DNA from: Legionella lytica
Lineage (GTDB): Bacteria; Pseudomonadota; Gammaproteobacteria; Legionellales; Legionellaceae
DNA length: 64,000 bases
Reading direction: 5' to 3'
NCBI RefSeq assembly: GCF_023921225.1
Contig: NZ_CP071527.1
Span: 1,268,501 to 1,332,500, forward strand
Each line of letters opens with the position of its first letter. The stretch's first letter is position 1. Both the position numbers and the translations under genes were made by a program. The notes beneath the pieces were generated by a model that saw only the letters and a list, made by a program, of their open reading frames with translations, made no database searches and was not told the DNA's origin. Shown here piece after piece: positions 53,091 to 62,800 of this stretch.

Positions 53091-54002
53091 ATGATGAAGA
53101 AAACCGTATTTTATTTATTAGTCTTAATTGGCGGTTTGTTTTTATTATTTGTCTCTTATCATTGGTTATTCAGCGTCACAGGGGCAACAATGTATGGTGG
53201 CGGGGTTACCGCCATCCCTGGCTCGGCACCAGCTCCTATAGCAACATACGCTCGATTAGATAATGCTGCGATGACCTCTGTGCCCCAAACCACCCCCGTA
53301 TCACCATCAGCAGAAAATGTAATAAGGCGAATGATCATTCGTAATGCCAATATTACATTGCAGGTAACTGATATTAATCATGCTTTGGATGCCATCATGA
53401 ATCTGGCTAATACTTCAGGAGGATATGTTGTAAGCTCTAATATCAGTCAGAATGCGGGTAGTACTTCGGGCGAAATCAGCATTCGAGTTCCTGCGCAAGG
53501 TTTAAATAATGTATTGAAACAATTAAAATCATTATCCACTCAAGTGACGCAAGAGACTATTAGTGGAGAGGATATTACCCAGCAATACGTCAATTTACAA
53601 AGCCAGTTAGAAAATCTACTGAAATCAAAAAGCCAACTCGAAAAAATTATGCTAGGCGCAACTAAGACCGAAGACGTGCTTAAGGTGCATCAACAATTAA
53701 CTGATACTCAGGGACAAATAGATGTTCTTGAAGGGCAAATAAAATATTATAAGGAATCAGTCGCCTTATCTTTAATAAGTATCTCATTGACCATGAGTCC
53801 TGCCATACAAAATGAATATCAATCGCAATGGCGATTAGCCGAAGCATTTAAGAGTTCTTATGTGGATTTGGTTAATGGATTACGTAATTTCACTTATAGC
53901 TTGATTCAAATTAGTGTTTATTATCTACCATTAGCGTTGTTATGGGGATGTTTGTGCCTTGTTATTTACTGGATAGGAAAAAAAATCTATAACTCATTAT
54001 AG
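53091..54002 (+). CDS. DUF4349 membrane protein
   Basis: A 303-residue protein with an N-terminal membrane helix (6-25), a Pro/Ala/Thr linker, a DUF4349 domain (about 85-235; RMIIRNANITLQV, SGGYVVSSNIS, IRVPAQGLNNVLKQL, GEDITQQYVNLQSQL), a coiled coil and a C-terminal membrane helix (275-298). The family is found in cell envelopes of many bacteria; its biochemical role is not known. Single gene followed by a GC-rich hairpin. Confidence 0.85.
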   Translation: MMKKTVFYLLVLIGGLFLLFVSYHWLFSVTGATMYGGGVTAIPGSAPAPIATYARLDNAAMTSVPQTTPVSPSAENVIRRMIIRNANITLQVTDINHALDAIMNLANTSGGYVVSSNISQNAGSTSGEISIRVPAQGLNNVLKQLKSLSTQVTQETISGEDITQQYVNLQSQLENLLKSKSQLEKIMLGATKTEDVLKVHQQLTDTQGQIDVLEGQIKYYKESVALSLISISLTMSPAIQNEYQSQWRLAEAFKSSYVDLVNGLRNFTYSLIQISVYYLPLALLWGCLCLVIYWIGKKIYNSL

Positions 54003-54032
54003 TTCACTAAATTGATAAGCAGAATATGAGAC

Positions 54033-54062
54033 AGCCCCTATTTGGGGCTATCTTCATGTTTT
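54033..54062 (+). terminator. Terminator after the DUF4349 gene
   Basis: AGCCCC (54033-54038) and GGGGCT (54044-54049) form a tight hairpin, followed by ATCTTCATGTTTTT. It lies between the convergent DUF4349 and catalase genes and may serve both. Confidence 0.65.
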
Positions 54063-54068
54063 TAACTG

Positions 54069-55529
54069 CTAGGGTTGTTTTACACCTTCTTCTATCCGCG
54101 CTCCAATTTCCTGGTCAATATTTTTCCAGTATTGAATCGCTCTTTCTAGTATTGGTTTAGTAACCCCATCTTTTAGATGGCCAACAACGTTACTTACAAG
54201 CCTGCTTCGCTCTTCATCATTCATGACCTTACGCACTAATGTATTCGCCTGTCCGAAGTCATCATCATCTTTACGCAAAGTATATGCTTCACGTACCAAG
54301 TCCCCATGGGCGTTCCATGTTGCAACTTCTGGATTGAGTGAGCTATCGGCTATTGGGCCACCTTTGGTGTTCGGTGTATAAACAGGATCTGCAACATTTT
54401 CAATACGCATTGCGCCATCTTTACTGTAGCTATGGACAGGGCATTGTGGTTTATTGACAGGTATTTGTTTATAGTTAACACCTAATCGTGCTCGATGTGC
54501 ATCAGCGTATGAAAAAACTCGCGCAAGAAGCATCTTATCCGGACTAATACCCGTGCCTGGGACCATATTATTTATTTCAAAGGCAACTTGTTCCATTTCT
54601 GTGTGATTATCGGTTGGATTACGATTCAGAGTAAGTTTTCCAACTTTAATAAGAGGATAATCTGCATGTGGCCAGACTTTGGTGAGATCAAATGGATTAT
54701 AGCGATAAGTTTCTGCCTCATGAAATGGCATAATTTGCATGTGCAGAGTCCAACTTGGATGATCGCCACGTTTGATTGCCTCGAATAGATCACGAGTATG
54801 ATAGTCCCCATCTTTTCCGGCAAGATAATCTGCCTCATCCTGGGTTAGGCATTCAATGCCTTGATCGGTTTTAAAGTGATATTTTACCCAGAATTTCTCG
54901 CCTTCGGCATTCACCCACATATAGGTATGGCTTGAAAAGCCGTCCATGTGCCGCCAAGTTTTAGGAATACCACGATCCCCCATTAACCACGTCACTTGAT
55001 GTGCTGATTCGGGAGACAAAGTCCAAAAGTCCCATTGCATGTCATGATCGCGTAAATTATTATCTGCACGTCGTTTTTGAGAGCGAATGAAATGCTGGAA
55101 TTTCATTGGATCGCGGAGGAAAAAAACGGGAGTATTGTTGCCTACGAGGTCGAAGTTTCCTTCTGTAGTATAAAATTTTACAGCAAATCCACGAGGATCA
55201 CGCCAGGTATCTGGGCTGCCGCGCTCACCAGCAACGGTTGAAAAACGCATGACTAGATTGGTTTTCGCTCCAGGTTGAAAGACCGCCGCTTTGGTATACT
55301 TACTGACATCTTCTGTTACTTCAAAATGCCCGAATGCACCACTTCCTTTCGCATGAGGCTGACGTTCAGGTATTCTTTCACGGTTAAAATTGGCCATTTG
55401 CTCAATGAGATAGTGATCATGCAGAACAATAGGGCCATTTGGTCCAACAGTCAGTGAATGTTCCGTACTAGGAACTGGGATTCCTGAATCTGTCGTTGTA
55501 AATTTTTGAGTCTTGTCTTTATCCGTCAC
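54069..55529 (-). CDS. katA: Monofunctional haem catalase
   Basis: A 486-residue small-subunit (clade 3 type) catalase that disproportionates H2O2. Markers are [20 protein letters not shown] with the distal His, [23 protein letters not shown] with the distal Asn/Phe region, and the proximal Tyr segment [14 protein letters not shown]. The start is a GTG at 55529 with GGGAGG 7 nt upstream. L. pneumophila is known for two bifunctional KatG-type enzymes, so a monofunctional catalase is a point of difference from that species. No signal peptide. Confidence 0.93.
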   Translation of the reverse strand: MTDKDKTQKFTTTDSGIPVPSTEHSLTVGPNGPIVLHDHYLIEQMANFNRERIPERQPHAKGSGAFGHFEVTEDVSKYTKAAVFQPGAKTNLVMRFSTVAGERGSPDTWRDPRGFAVKFYTTEGNFDLVGNNTPVFFLRDPMKFQHFIRSQKRRADNNLRDHDMQWDFWTLSPESAHQVTWLMGDRGIPKTWRHMDGFSSHTYMWVNAEGEKFWVKYHFKTDQGIECLTQDEADYLAGKDGDYHTRDLFEAIKRGDHPSWTLHMQIMPFHEAETYRYNPFDLTKVWPHADYPLIKVGKLTLNRNPTDNHTEMEQVAFEINNMVPGTGISPDKMLLARVFSYADAHRARLGVNYKQIPVNKPQCPVHSYSKDGAMRIENVADPVYTPNTKGGPIADSSLNPEVATWNAHGDLVREAYTLRKDDDDFGQANTLVRKVMNDEERSRLVSNVVGHLKDGVTKPILERAIQYWKNIDQEIGARIEEGVKQP

Positions 55530-55845
55530 GTTACTACCTCCCTTAATATGTAATCCTTAAAAAGCCATAGTTGAGCTGCATTGCTTACAAGTCTATTTTA
55601 TCTGTTTCATCAATACTAGATAAAATTTCTAGGTGTGTCGAAAATCATAGTATATCAAGAGCCTTATGAGCAATGAGTACAAAATGTTGTAAGTCACTTT
55701 GGTCATCTTAGGACTGATTTTTATTCTCGCAGTAGAGACAATAATTTCCTTTGATCTTCATTGCTTGCTTATTATTACTAAATATTATGTTAGCATCTCT
55801 ACACATGTAACCTATTAAAAAGAAATTAATTTAAGGATAAATGAT
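55530..55845. promoter_or_regulatory. Divergent promoter region, catalase and outer-membrane protein
   Basis: AT-rich gap between divergent katA and the barrel protein gene. It must contain both promoters. AAGGATAA precedes the ATG at 55846. No clear OxyR-type palindrome was found by eye. Confidence 0.4.
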
Positions 55846-56634
55846 ATGCGTTTAGGAGTTTCTGTTCTAGGTATCGCCAGTGCTTACTTGTACTCTTCAT
55901 GTGCTCTAGCTGGTGAATCAGGTATATCCACTATTAATTGTGCGACTACGAGTTATCGTTCAGTGATTTCTTTTTTTGGTGGTTATGCCAATATTAATGC
56001 TGGGGGCAGGGTTTCTTATTTGGGGAGTGATGGTACAGTTTATTCCTACCGAAGTTCAAAAGATGGTCAAAGCGATGGTTTTCTTGGAGGATTTATAGGA
56101 ATTGAACATCCTATATCTTGGTATAATCTATTGGTGCAAGCTGGCCTGGAGTATAGTTATTTTGGTCCTGTGGGTGTGGAGGGGCTGAATACTGTAAGTA
56201 TGACTTCTGGGGCATCAACGTTGCATCGTTATCGCTATAATCTCCTAGCACACCAATTTCTTGCTTCAGCAAAATTTTTAACGACTACTCATGGTCGTTA
56301 TCATCCTTATGTCTCCGCTGGAATAGGGGCAGCAGTTACTAATATGGAGAATTTTCGAGTAACAGCCGTTCAAGAAAGTGGTGTGAATACTACTCCATTT
56401 TTCTCAGAGCATAATGCAACCCGATTTAGCTACAGTGTTGGGCTGGGTGTGGACGTAGATGTTAATCAATATACTCGTTTGGGATTAGGCTACCGATTCA
56501 GTGGATTAGGCGATGCTGCATTGAAAAGAGGGCAGATGCTTACAAATAATGAACTTGTTCCAGTACCCTTTGCCCTTGGTGTTCATAACACCCATGCGAA
56601 TCAATTAGTCGCGCAAATCACCTTTGTAGTATAA
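55846..56634 (+). CDS. Outer-membrane beta-barrel protein (opacity-type)
   Basis: A 262-residue protein with a signal peptide (cleavage near CALA|G). The mature part alternates as in an eight-stranded barrel: SVISFFGGYANIN, GGFIGIEHP, LLVQAGLEYSYFG, YHPYVSAGIGAAV, FSYSVGLGVDVDV and RLGLGYRFSGLGDA, and ends in a C-terminal aromatic/hydrophobic strand (VAQITFVV). Legionella species encode several such proteins. Likely a surface adhesin or small porin; no ligand is evident. Confidence 0.8.
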   Translation: MRLGVSVLGIASAYLYSSCALAGESGISTINCATTSYRSVISFFGGYANINAGGRVSYLGSDGTVYSYRSSKDGQSDGFLGGFIGIEHPISWYNLLVQAGLEYSYFGPVGVEGLNTVSMTSGASTLHRYRYNLLAHQFLASAKFLTTTHGRYHPYVSAGIGAAVTNMENFRVTAVQESGVNTTPFFSEHNATRFSYSVGLGVDVDVNQYTRLGLGYRFSGLGDAALKRGQMLTNNELVPVPFALGVHNTHANQLVAQITFVV

Positions 56635-56960
56635 AGGGATACCACATAAACATTTTATTTTACCACGTCGTTCTTCTCTGTGCCGAAGATGACGTGGCTT
56701 AGTCAACACACTTAAATAAGTACTATTTAGCCTGAACGACTATCCACAAATTTTATTTCTTGGATTTCAATATTGATAATCCATTTCATCCTGCAATTAC
56801 CATGTAACGCAGTAAAAATTCCTAACTAAATGTTCAATAAAAATGAAGTCTTAATATTACGATAATATTCATTATTTATACTCGCTGTTTTTTTCAAACC
56901 CAAAACAAGATAACGTGAATAAAAAATATACGTTTTTTTATGAATTAACTGAGTATTAAT
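56635..56960. other. Non-coding region with one hairpin
   Basis: CCACGTC (from 56668) and GACGTGG (to about 56698) bracket a 20-nt interior and could form a terminator for the barrel gene. The rest is AT-rich and probably holds the promoter of the following ankyrin protein. Confidence 0.5.
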
Positions 56961-58925
56961 ATGAAAGAAATTAGTAATCGATTATATCTACTTATTCGTG
57001 AGCAACTGCAGATATTTAAAAAAGAATTCCAGGTTCAGGAAAAAAATTCATTAGGCAATGGACCTTATTACATCTTGATCTGTCCTGTACCGGCTAAAAA
57101 TAATATTACTACCGAGTTGGGTGAGCTTATTCCCATTGATACTCATATTTCTATTTATAAAGAAGATAAAAGGGAGCTGGTTCATTCTGCATTTCATTTA
57201 ACTGTAAACTTAACAAATAAGTCTGGGGTGAAATATTGTGCACACCTCTTCTATGACTTGTGTGGTGATTATCTCTTTTATTCGTTCAAAGATGCAGGGA
57301 ATAATTCCTACGAATTGGAATCTAAAGAAGAGCTATTAGGTTTTGGCAAAAAAAATATTCAAAGTTTTCTCGCTATTCTTTCGGAATTGCGGCAAAACTA
57401 TTACAAGCAGTATAGCACCCTCGTTAATAAAGCAAATAATTTCAGTAAGTCACTGGACAATAATGAAGCTCAGGGCTTAAGCAAAAAAACATTATTGCGC
57501 TATAAACATAGTTTAAGCGAGTTGATTGCTTTCATTGAAAGCGGAACCGGGTTTAATCAAAAGCACTTAGAGGGTATCAAAATACATCAGAGTTTGCTTC
57601 AGGACACAGAACAAAAATTAGAGTTATTGCAGTCGGCTTCTCGCAGTACTGAGCCCGTTATAGTAGAAACAACGGCCTCCGAAGAGCCCAGCTTGCCAGC
57701 GGGAAACAAATCAGTGGAAAAAGAATCTCATTCTACGAAAATGGATGAGTTGAACAAAAAAATTAACGCTTTGAGCCGGAAAAAAAACAGAACCCCGAGT
57801 TTACTGCTGCAAGAGCATGAATTATATCTAAAAAAATTAGCTCTCCTCAAAAAAAAGGATAGCAATTCGTTGAAAAAAAGCCCCAAAAAAACAAATAACT
57901 ACAGTACTGATGATGAGTTCATTATTGTCTTGAATAAAGAGCTGCAATTAAAGGAAGAAATTCATTCGTGGATTCTAAATATATTGAGAGATGATAGCCG
58001 ATATAGCACCGAGCAAAACTCGCTGCTTCTTCTTATCCAAGAGAGCTCCCTTAACACCAACATATTACTCCAAGCTACCGTAGAATATAACCGGTTGCCT
58101 ATGTTCGAATATTTGGTCGCACAACGTAAAGACCTTGATGTGAATGCTCGTATGTCTATGTCTATGTTGGAAATTGCTTATAAAAAGCGACATATTGATA
58201 TGTTTAAACTTCTTTTACAACATAAGGCATCCCCAGATGTTATTTGTAGTAATAAAAAATCTCTTCTGTATTGTGCTTGTGAAGAGGGGCGCTTCCAGGA
58301 AATGGAACTACTGTTAGAAGCGGGAGCTGATCCCTTAATAAAAACTGCCGATGGACTTAATTCTTTTGGGGCTTTGCTATTACATTTGCAACCTAATTTG
58401 GAACAGGTACAGCTTTTTTTAAAATACGCTCCCAGTGTCCTACATCAAATACAAGGTAAAAAAAATCACGAATGTACTCCTCTAGTCTTTGCCTGCCAAA
58501 GACGTTGGAATAAGGGGGTCCTATTTTTGTTAGAACAGGGTGCCAATTCGAATATAAAACGTGATGGTGGGTTTACCGCATTAGGAATGTGTGTGGTTAA
58601 GAATGACTTGGATTTATTTAAAATAATTTTGAAACACTCAAAGGTTGCTCTAAAAGAAAGTCTGGAAAATGCTTTGGATATTGCTGTATTTCTCAAACAA
58701 AGGAAAAATCAGGATCCTAGTCTTTTTATTCAGGAAATCATCTGTTATAACAATAGCCGAAAACTGGAAACACATATTCCTGAATTTAAGGACGCATCTA
58801 ATCGGCTCGAGAAAGCAATAAGTCTCCATAAAAAAGCGTCTGTCAATCCACAAAATTTTTTCCAAGCCGGCAAGAAATATAATAAAGAACTGGGTGATGA
58901 GCCTACACTCTCCCCATCAAAATGA
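56961..58925 (+). CDS. Large ankyrin-repeat protein, candidate effector
   Basis: A 654-residue protein without signal peptide. The N-terminal 150 residues form an unrecognised alpha/beta domain, then a Lys/Ser-rich helical region with coiled coil (about 165-320). Ankyrin repeats run from about 360 to 560: EYNRLPMFEYLVAQRKDL, MLEIAYKKRHIDMFKLLLQH, SLLYCACEEGRFQEMELLLE, ADPLIKTADG, CTPLVFACQRRWNKGVLFLL and FTALGMCVVKNDLDLFKIIL. The end is polar (DEPTLSPSK). The architecture is that of Legionella Ank effectors; the host partner is unknown. Confidence 0.75.
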   Translation: MKEISNRLYLLIREQLQIFKKEFQVQEKNSLGNGPYYILICPVPAKNNITTELGELIPIDTHISIYKEDKRELVHSAFHLTVNLTNKSGVKYCAHLFYDLCGDYLFYSFKDAGNNSYELESKEELLGFGKKNIQSFLAILSELRQNYYKQYSTLVNKANNFSKSLDNNEAQGLSKKTLLRYKHSLSELIAFIESGTGFNQKHLEGIKIHQSLLQDTEQKLELLQSASRSTEPVIVETTASEEPSLPAGNKSVEKESHSTKMDELNKKINALSRKKNRTPSLLLQEHELYLKKLALLKKKDSNSLKKSPKKTNNYSTDDEFIIVLNKELQLKEEIHSWILNILRDDSRYSTEQNSLLLLIQESSLNTNILLQATVEYNRLPMFEYLVAQRKDLDVNARMSMSMLEIAYKKRHIDMFKLLLQHKASPDVICSNKKSLLYCACEEGRFQEMELLLEAGADPLIKTADGLNSFGALLLHLQPNLEQVQLFLKYAPSVLHQIQGKKNHECTPLVFACQRRWNKGVLFLLEQGANSNIKRDGGFTALGMCVVKNDLDLFKIILKHSKVALKESLENALDIAVFLKQRKNQDPSLFIQEIICYNNSRKLETHIPEFKDASNRLEKAISLHKKASVNPQNFFQAGKKYNKELGDEPTLSPSK

Positions 58926-59073
58926 TAAAAAGAGTTCTGGGGGTGCAAAGCGCACCTCCACTGTTCAATCATAAAATTTATATTTGAAAGATATCCAATC
59001 TAGTTAGAGATATTAGGGAAGGCCGCTTATAATTAGTATAAGGAGTTTCAATTTATTTCAACTGGAGCTTATC

Positions 59074-59463
59074 ATGGATACGAACAATGATTACAAGATG
59101 CTTCGGGTTGCCTTAGTTACTTTTGGTTTGATTTTTATCTTCGCAGTATATCCACTAACTCGTTTCTGGCCTTCAGGCTGGGCATGGCATCTAGTTGGCC
59201 AAAACGTCTATTTACAAATGATATTAGGACTTTATGCTACATTGGGTGTTTTCTTAATCCTGGCTGCTAAAAATCCAATTCAGCATTTAAGTTTAATTTG
59301 GTTTACTGTTTGGTCTAGCATAGTGCATGGTGGAATCATGGCTATCCAAGCACTATATTATCCTCAACATTTTGCTCATTTATATGGCGATGTTCCTGCT
59401 TTATTTATTATTGCGATTGTTTTGGCCGTTTTAACACCGCGCCAAAGCACTGTAGCAAGGTAA
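59074..59463 (+). CDS. Small four-helix membrane protein (DUF6632-like)
   Basis: A 129-residue inner-membrane protein with four hydrophobic helices. The order LTRFWPSGWAWH, MILGLYATLGVFL, SLIWFTVWSSIVHGGIMAIQAL, then HLYGDVPALFIIAIVLAVL matches what I recall of the DUF6632 family. Function unknown. Ribosome-binding site is weak. Confidence 0.65.
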   Translation: MDTNNDYKMLRVALVTFGLIFIFAVYPLTRFWPSGWAWHLVGQNVYLQMILGLYATLGVFLILAAKNPIQHLSLIWFTVWSSIVHGGIMAIQALYYPQHFAHLYGDVPALFIIAIVLAVLTPRQSTVAR

Positions 59464-59477
59464 AGACTGCAGAATTG

Positions 59478-59532
59478 GTTGGGCATGGCTCAACATTGAG
59501 TTCTGATGTGGCTCGATGTCCTGTTAGACCAT
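59478..59532 (-). repeat. Dispersed palindromic repeat, family 1, inverted copy
   Basis: The complement reads AGGACATCGAGCCACATCAG then ACTCAATGTTGAGCCATGCCC, matching the core of the other family 1 copies. It lies between two plus-strand genes. Confidence 0.65.
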
Positions 59533-59701
59533 ATACATATCGTTCTCGTATAGCAATAGCAGGGACGATTAAGGATACTGCATTTGTGTGCAAAACCCAG
59601 GGACGAGCTTCTCTGTGTCTCAGATGCTAAAAATAAAGTACACATCCCGATTATTTTATTGTATTGTCTTTGGATAAATATTTATTGCTTGGTAGTAATC
59701 A

Positions 59702-60265
59702 ATGGCCGTTTATTTTTTGTTTGGTAAAACAGGTTCTGGGAAAAGCTATATAGGAGGGCTACTCGAAAAGTTAAACATCCTCCATATCGATGGTGATAAA
59801 CATATCACCCAAAAAATGCTGGATTGTTTAATTGAAGATGAACAAATGACCCCAGAAATGATTGATGAATTTGTCAACGTATTAATCGATGTTATCAAAA
59901 CACAAAAAGAAAATCCTCCGGAGCAGAGTTTTGTTATCTCACAAGCAATGTATCTCGACAAACATCGTCTTAAGTTATTAAATGCGATACCGGATCTTAA
60001 ATTTGTAATGATTGAGGTTGAAGCAAAGATTCGAGAAAATTTCATCACCAGCCGTTATCAAAATAATAAAAGTAAAGTAAGTTTGCGATATGCCAATGAG
60101 ATGGATAAATTCTTTGAAAGACCTTCACATGAAATAATTCTGTTTGAAAATAATCACCAAGCAGATGATATTCTTATACAACAAATCCATGAAAAAATGC
60201 CCATTCTTTTTAACATAGAAGCAAGTGAAGAGTTAACCTCATGCACCCAACAATTCACTAGATAA
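59702..60265 (+). CDS. P-loop kinase-like protein
   Basis: A 187-residue cytoplasmic protein with a Walker A motif, FGKTGSGKS (residues 7-15), then LHIDGDKHI, which resembles the sugar- or nucleotide-binding part of gluconokinase and shikimate kinase-like proteins. A lid region (SRYQNNKSKVSLRY) carries the expected basic residues. The substrate cannot be assigned. It is bordered on the right by an IS element. Confidence 0.75.
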   Translation: MAVYFLFGKTGSGKSYIGGLLEKLNILHIDGDKHITQKMLDCLIEDEQMTPEMIDEFVNVLIDVIKTQKENPPEQSFVISQAMYLDKHRLKLLNAIPDLKFVMIEVEAKIRENFITSRYQNNKSKVSLRYANEMDKFFERPSHEIILFENNHQADDILIQQIHEKMPILFNIEASEELTSCTQQFTR

Positions 60266-60467
60266 CTTTTATTTGTTATTGATATATTAAATATTTTTTA
60301 TTTAGAGGCTAGAACTCTAAACCAATATTCATTGGTATTGTTTAATTATAGTAATACTCTTTTATTTTTTGAGGCACGTAGTCATAGATAATTAATTTGT
60401 ATATCGAGTGATAACTACGTCGCACTTTGATTAAAAACTTTAAGCTGGTATTTTATTTGTCACTAGA

Positions 60468-60472
60468 TGAGG
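60468..60472. repeat. Target-site duplication, left
   Basis: TGAGG directly precedes the left end of the IS2-type element, and the same five bases follow its right end at 61788-61792. Confidence 0.85.
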
Positions 60473-60500
60473 TGGAGTTGCCCCTATAAAACCGGACCAC

Positions 60501-61265
60501 TTAGCCAGCCAAAGCCCTTTTGATAAATTGTCTTGGTGCCATCATATTTAACCCTTTATGGGGCGCATGTTCATTGTAGTCCTTGAACCAATCGGGTAAC
60601 TTCCTCATGAGCGTGAGCGCATCAAATGGATCGCTAAATGCGACATAGTCTCTCTTAAACGTTTTGACGAATGCCTCAGCCATTCCATTACTTTCAGGGC
60701 TATAAGCTGGCGTGGTTCTCACATCAAAGCCAAGTTTCCTAGCAAATGCTACTGTTTCGCGAGCTGTATAACAAGGCCCATTGTCACTAAGCCACTGTAT
60801 CGGCTTTGCTAATACGTCGATTTTGCCAAAACGATACTCCATACTTTCAAGTAGCAAGTCTCTAATAGTTCTACCATCTATGCCGATAGTTGATGAAACG
60901 TAACTAATAACCTCTCGGTCACAGGTATCCATAGCAAAAGCAACATGCACTCGATCTCCGTTAGCACACTGAATGGTAAAGCAATCAGAGCACCAACGCG
61001 TATTACTTTTTAAAGTAATCACCTTACCGTCGTGAGAACGTGTTGGTTTTTTCTTAGGAGCCAGAAGCAATAAATTATTGAGCTTCATAATGCGATATAC
61101 ACGTTTGTGGTTCACTTTTAATCTGCCTTCAGACTGCAGTCGATGGTTGAGTAAAACAGTGACTCTTCGATAGCCATAGCTACAGCGTTTGTCCGTGATT
61201 TCGCGAATATAAGGGAGCAGTTCGTTATCCTCTGTTTTAACGTAATGGTTCTTTTGTGGTTTCAT
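60501..61265 (-). CDS. IS2-type transposase OrfB (DDE catalytic part)
   Basis: Integrase-like catalytic domain of 254 residues from its own ATG. The frame actually stays open upstream to about 61375, where a -1 shift joins it to OrfA. Motifs are YGYRRVTVLLNHRL, the first Asp in TRWCSDCF, the second in WLSDNGPCYTA, and the Glu in SPESNGMAEAFVKT, ending with PHKGLNMMAPRQF. All three DDE acids are present. The sequence is close to IS2 OrfB in layout. Confidence 0.92.
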   Translation of the reverse strand: MKPQKNHYVKTEDNELLPYIREITDKRCSYGYRRVTVLLNHRLQSEGRLKVNHKRVYRIMKLNNLLLLAPKKKPTRSHDGKVITLKSNTRWCSDCFTIQCANGDRVHVAFAMDTCDREVISYVSSTIGIDGRTIRDLLLESMEYRFGKIDVLAKPIQWLSDNGPCYTARETVAFARKLGFDVRTTPAYSPESNGMAEAFVKTFKRDYVAFSDPFDALTLMRKLPDWFKDYNEHAPHKGLNMMAPRQFIKRALAG

Positions 61266-61324
61266 TTTTTTAAGCCTTTCTGTTAGATTTGAACGGGATA
61301 CTTCTAGAGCACTGGCTATCCCTC

Positions 61325-61720
61325 TTATTCGAAATCGCTTATTCCGAGCAAGGGTTGCCGCGAGATCAGTTTTTTTTCCCGGCCTAGCTTTACCGCTTCA
61401 CGTAGTATTTCGTTCTCTAACGTTTTTTGGCCTAACACTTGTTCTAGTTGCTTAATTCGCCTTTTGAGTTCATTCGCTTCACTTTGGGGGACCACAGACT
61501 CTTCAGCCTTTACTCCAGTCAATGCACTGCTCTCCATTAATTTACGCCAATAAAATAATTGGCTGGGCGGTATTCCATGTTTTCGCGCAACGTAAGATAC
61601 CGTTGTTCCTGAATGATAGGTTTCATGGACTATTTGTTGTTTCTCTAACGGCGTCCAACGACGTCGATTGCTGCTTGAGTGGATTATTTCATTACATTCT
61701 AATGATGTCGATACAGTCAT
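61325..61720 (-). CDS. IS2-type transposase OrfA (helix-turn-helix)
   Basis: A 131-residue DNA-binding protein: RRRWTPLEKQQIVHETYHSG and VARKHGIPPSQLFYWRKL form the helix-turn-helix, followed by a Leu-zipper-like helix (LKRRIKQLEQVLGQKTLEN). Near its end lies the A8 run that can shift translation into OrfB. In IS3 elements OrfA alone regulates transposition and the OrfAB fusion is the transposase. Confidence 0.9.
   Translation of the reverse strand: MTVSTSLECNEIIHSSSNRRRWTPLEKQQIVHETYHSGTTVSYVARKHGIPPSQLFYWRKLMESSALTGVKAEESVVPQSEANELKRRIKQLEQVLGQKTLENEILREAVKLGREKKLISRQPLLGISDFE
61370..61377 (-). other. Probable -1 programmed frameshift site of the IS2-type element
   Basis: On the minus strand GGG is followed by eight A and then CTG. 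Reading A-AAA-AAA and slipping by one base changes the frame from OrfA (REKKLISRQ) to OrfB (KKTDLAATLARNKRFR, then VSRSNLTERLKK), which gives the helical N-terminus expected of the fused transposase. Confidence 0.8.
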
Positions 61721-61787
61721 ATTACTAGTCCTATTCCTAGTCGTTAATTATTGGCTAGGTGGACCGGTTTAAATGGGGGGCACTACA

Positions 61788-61792
61788 TGAGG
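61788..61792. repeat. Target-site duplication, right
   Basis: TGAGG, identical to 60468-60472, immediately after the right inverted repeat. Confidence 0.85.
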
Positions 61793-61841
61793 CAAGTAAA
61801 ACAAAATTATTTTTCTAATGTCCTGATAGTCACTGATATAG

Positions 61842-62210
61842 TTAAAAAGCACATGTAGGAGGCATTTGTGTTACAACTTGGTATTTGCCGCATAAAATAA
61901 GTTGAAATATCGATAAAAATTCTTTTTCGGTGGTTGTTTTTAGGTCGGTTAAATCGCAGGCTTGCCTAAAGGCATTACTTATTTCTTCAATGGTTATAGA
62001 TACTTTATTACCTCCTATCATTGAATATAAGCGACATCGTGCAATATATTGAGGATCTTCTAAAGTCCAAAAACGGTTGTAATTGCTGTCAAAGTAAACT
62101 TCGTATAATCGAGCTGATGCAAACTCATGAATGTTAATCCATTCTTGCTCAACATTAGCATTGTGTTGTTGTAAGGTACGACGTATTTTTAGGATATGTT
62201 CGTTGAACAT
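61842..62210 (-). CDS. Hypothetical protein, 122 residues
   Basis: A small cytoplasmic, mixed alpha/beta protein with ARLYEVYFDSNYNRFWTLEDPQYIARCRLY in the middle (residues about 32-61) and a Cys-containing end (PPTCAF). It has a reasonable ribosome-binding site (AAGGA). I do not recognise the family. It lies just beyond the IS insertion and shares its strand with the cupin gene. Confidence 0.55.
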   Translation of the reverse strand: MFNEHILKIRRTLQQHNANVEQEWINIHEFASARLYEVYFDSNYNRFWTLEDPQYIARCRLYSMIGGNKVSITIEEISNAFRQACDLTDLKTTTEKEFLSIFQLILCGKYQVVTQMPPTCAF

Positions 62211-62428
62211 TATTGTTCCTTTTAATTGTGTTATAGGGTAAGTAAATAGTTCGCATGTGCTAAGGCATCCATAAAATGGATTACTACACTTCCATAGAGT
62301 TGGATGAACTTTATTAAGTGTGGATTATTTTAAGGCAATTGGTGATTTATTAAAATATCAACCTGTGCTTTTTTGAAAAAAACATTTAATTGAGTAGTGA
62401 AACTATAGAGCAATCTTTATGGTCAAAT

Positions 62429-62785
62429 TTATTTTTTCCCATAGATTTTACCGGCGCCAAAATCGAGTACAACACAAGGTTCATTACCTATAACCCATGC
62501 ATCATGGCCGGGGGGGATAACAGCAACATCTCCTTGGCTCATTTCTTTTTGCACGCCATCGTCCATTACGACTGCCATTTTCCCAGAAACTACATAATTG
62601 ATATGCGCAACTTCACAGCTTTTAGTCTCCACTGTGGGTTTGACACATTCAGACCATTTCCATCCTGGTTGGAAAATAGCACGCATAATTGTAGTATCTC
62701 CAAAATTGAGGACTTCAATTTTTGTTTTGGGCAACTCTCTGGTTTCATCTGCTAAAGTAAAATTTTTTAATTCCATTGTAGTCAT
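62429..62785 (-). CDS. Single-domain cupin protein
   Basis: A 118-residue cupin barrel. Motif 1 is degenerate (GWKWSECVKP, then CEVAHINYVVSG), motif 2 is GDVAVIPPGHDAWVIG with one His. The metal site therefore lacks some of the usual His residues. Similar small cupins bind or isomerise small ligands; no substrate can be assigned. GAGG precedes the ATG. It is separated by 15 bp from the end of the upstream DUF6600-type gene on the same strand, so they may be co-transcribed. Confidence 0.8.
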   Translation of the reverse strand: MTTMELKNFTLADETRELPKTKIEVLNFGDTTIMRAIFQPGWKWSECVKPTVETKSCEVAHINYVVSGKMAVVMDDGVQKEMSQGDVAVIPPGHDAWVIGNEPCVVLDFGAGKIYGKK

Positions 62786-62800
62786 GATCTAATATCCTCT

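Larger units (their letters stand above)
60473..61787 (-). mobile_element. IS3-family insertion sequence, IS2 group
   Basis: A 1315-bp element. The ends are imperfect inverted repeats: TGGAGTTGCCCCTAT-AAAACC then GGACCACTTAGCC on the left, TGTAGTGCCCCCCATTTAAACC then GGTCCACCTAGCC on the complement of the right. It is flanked by TGAGG direct repeats. Both transposase frames and the shift site are present and undamaged, so it looks recently inserted and may be active. Confidence 0.9.
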
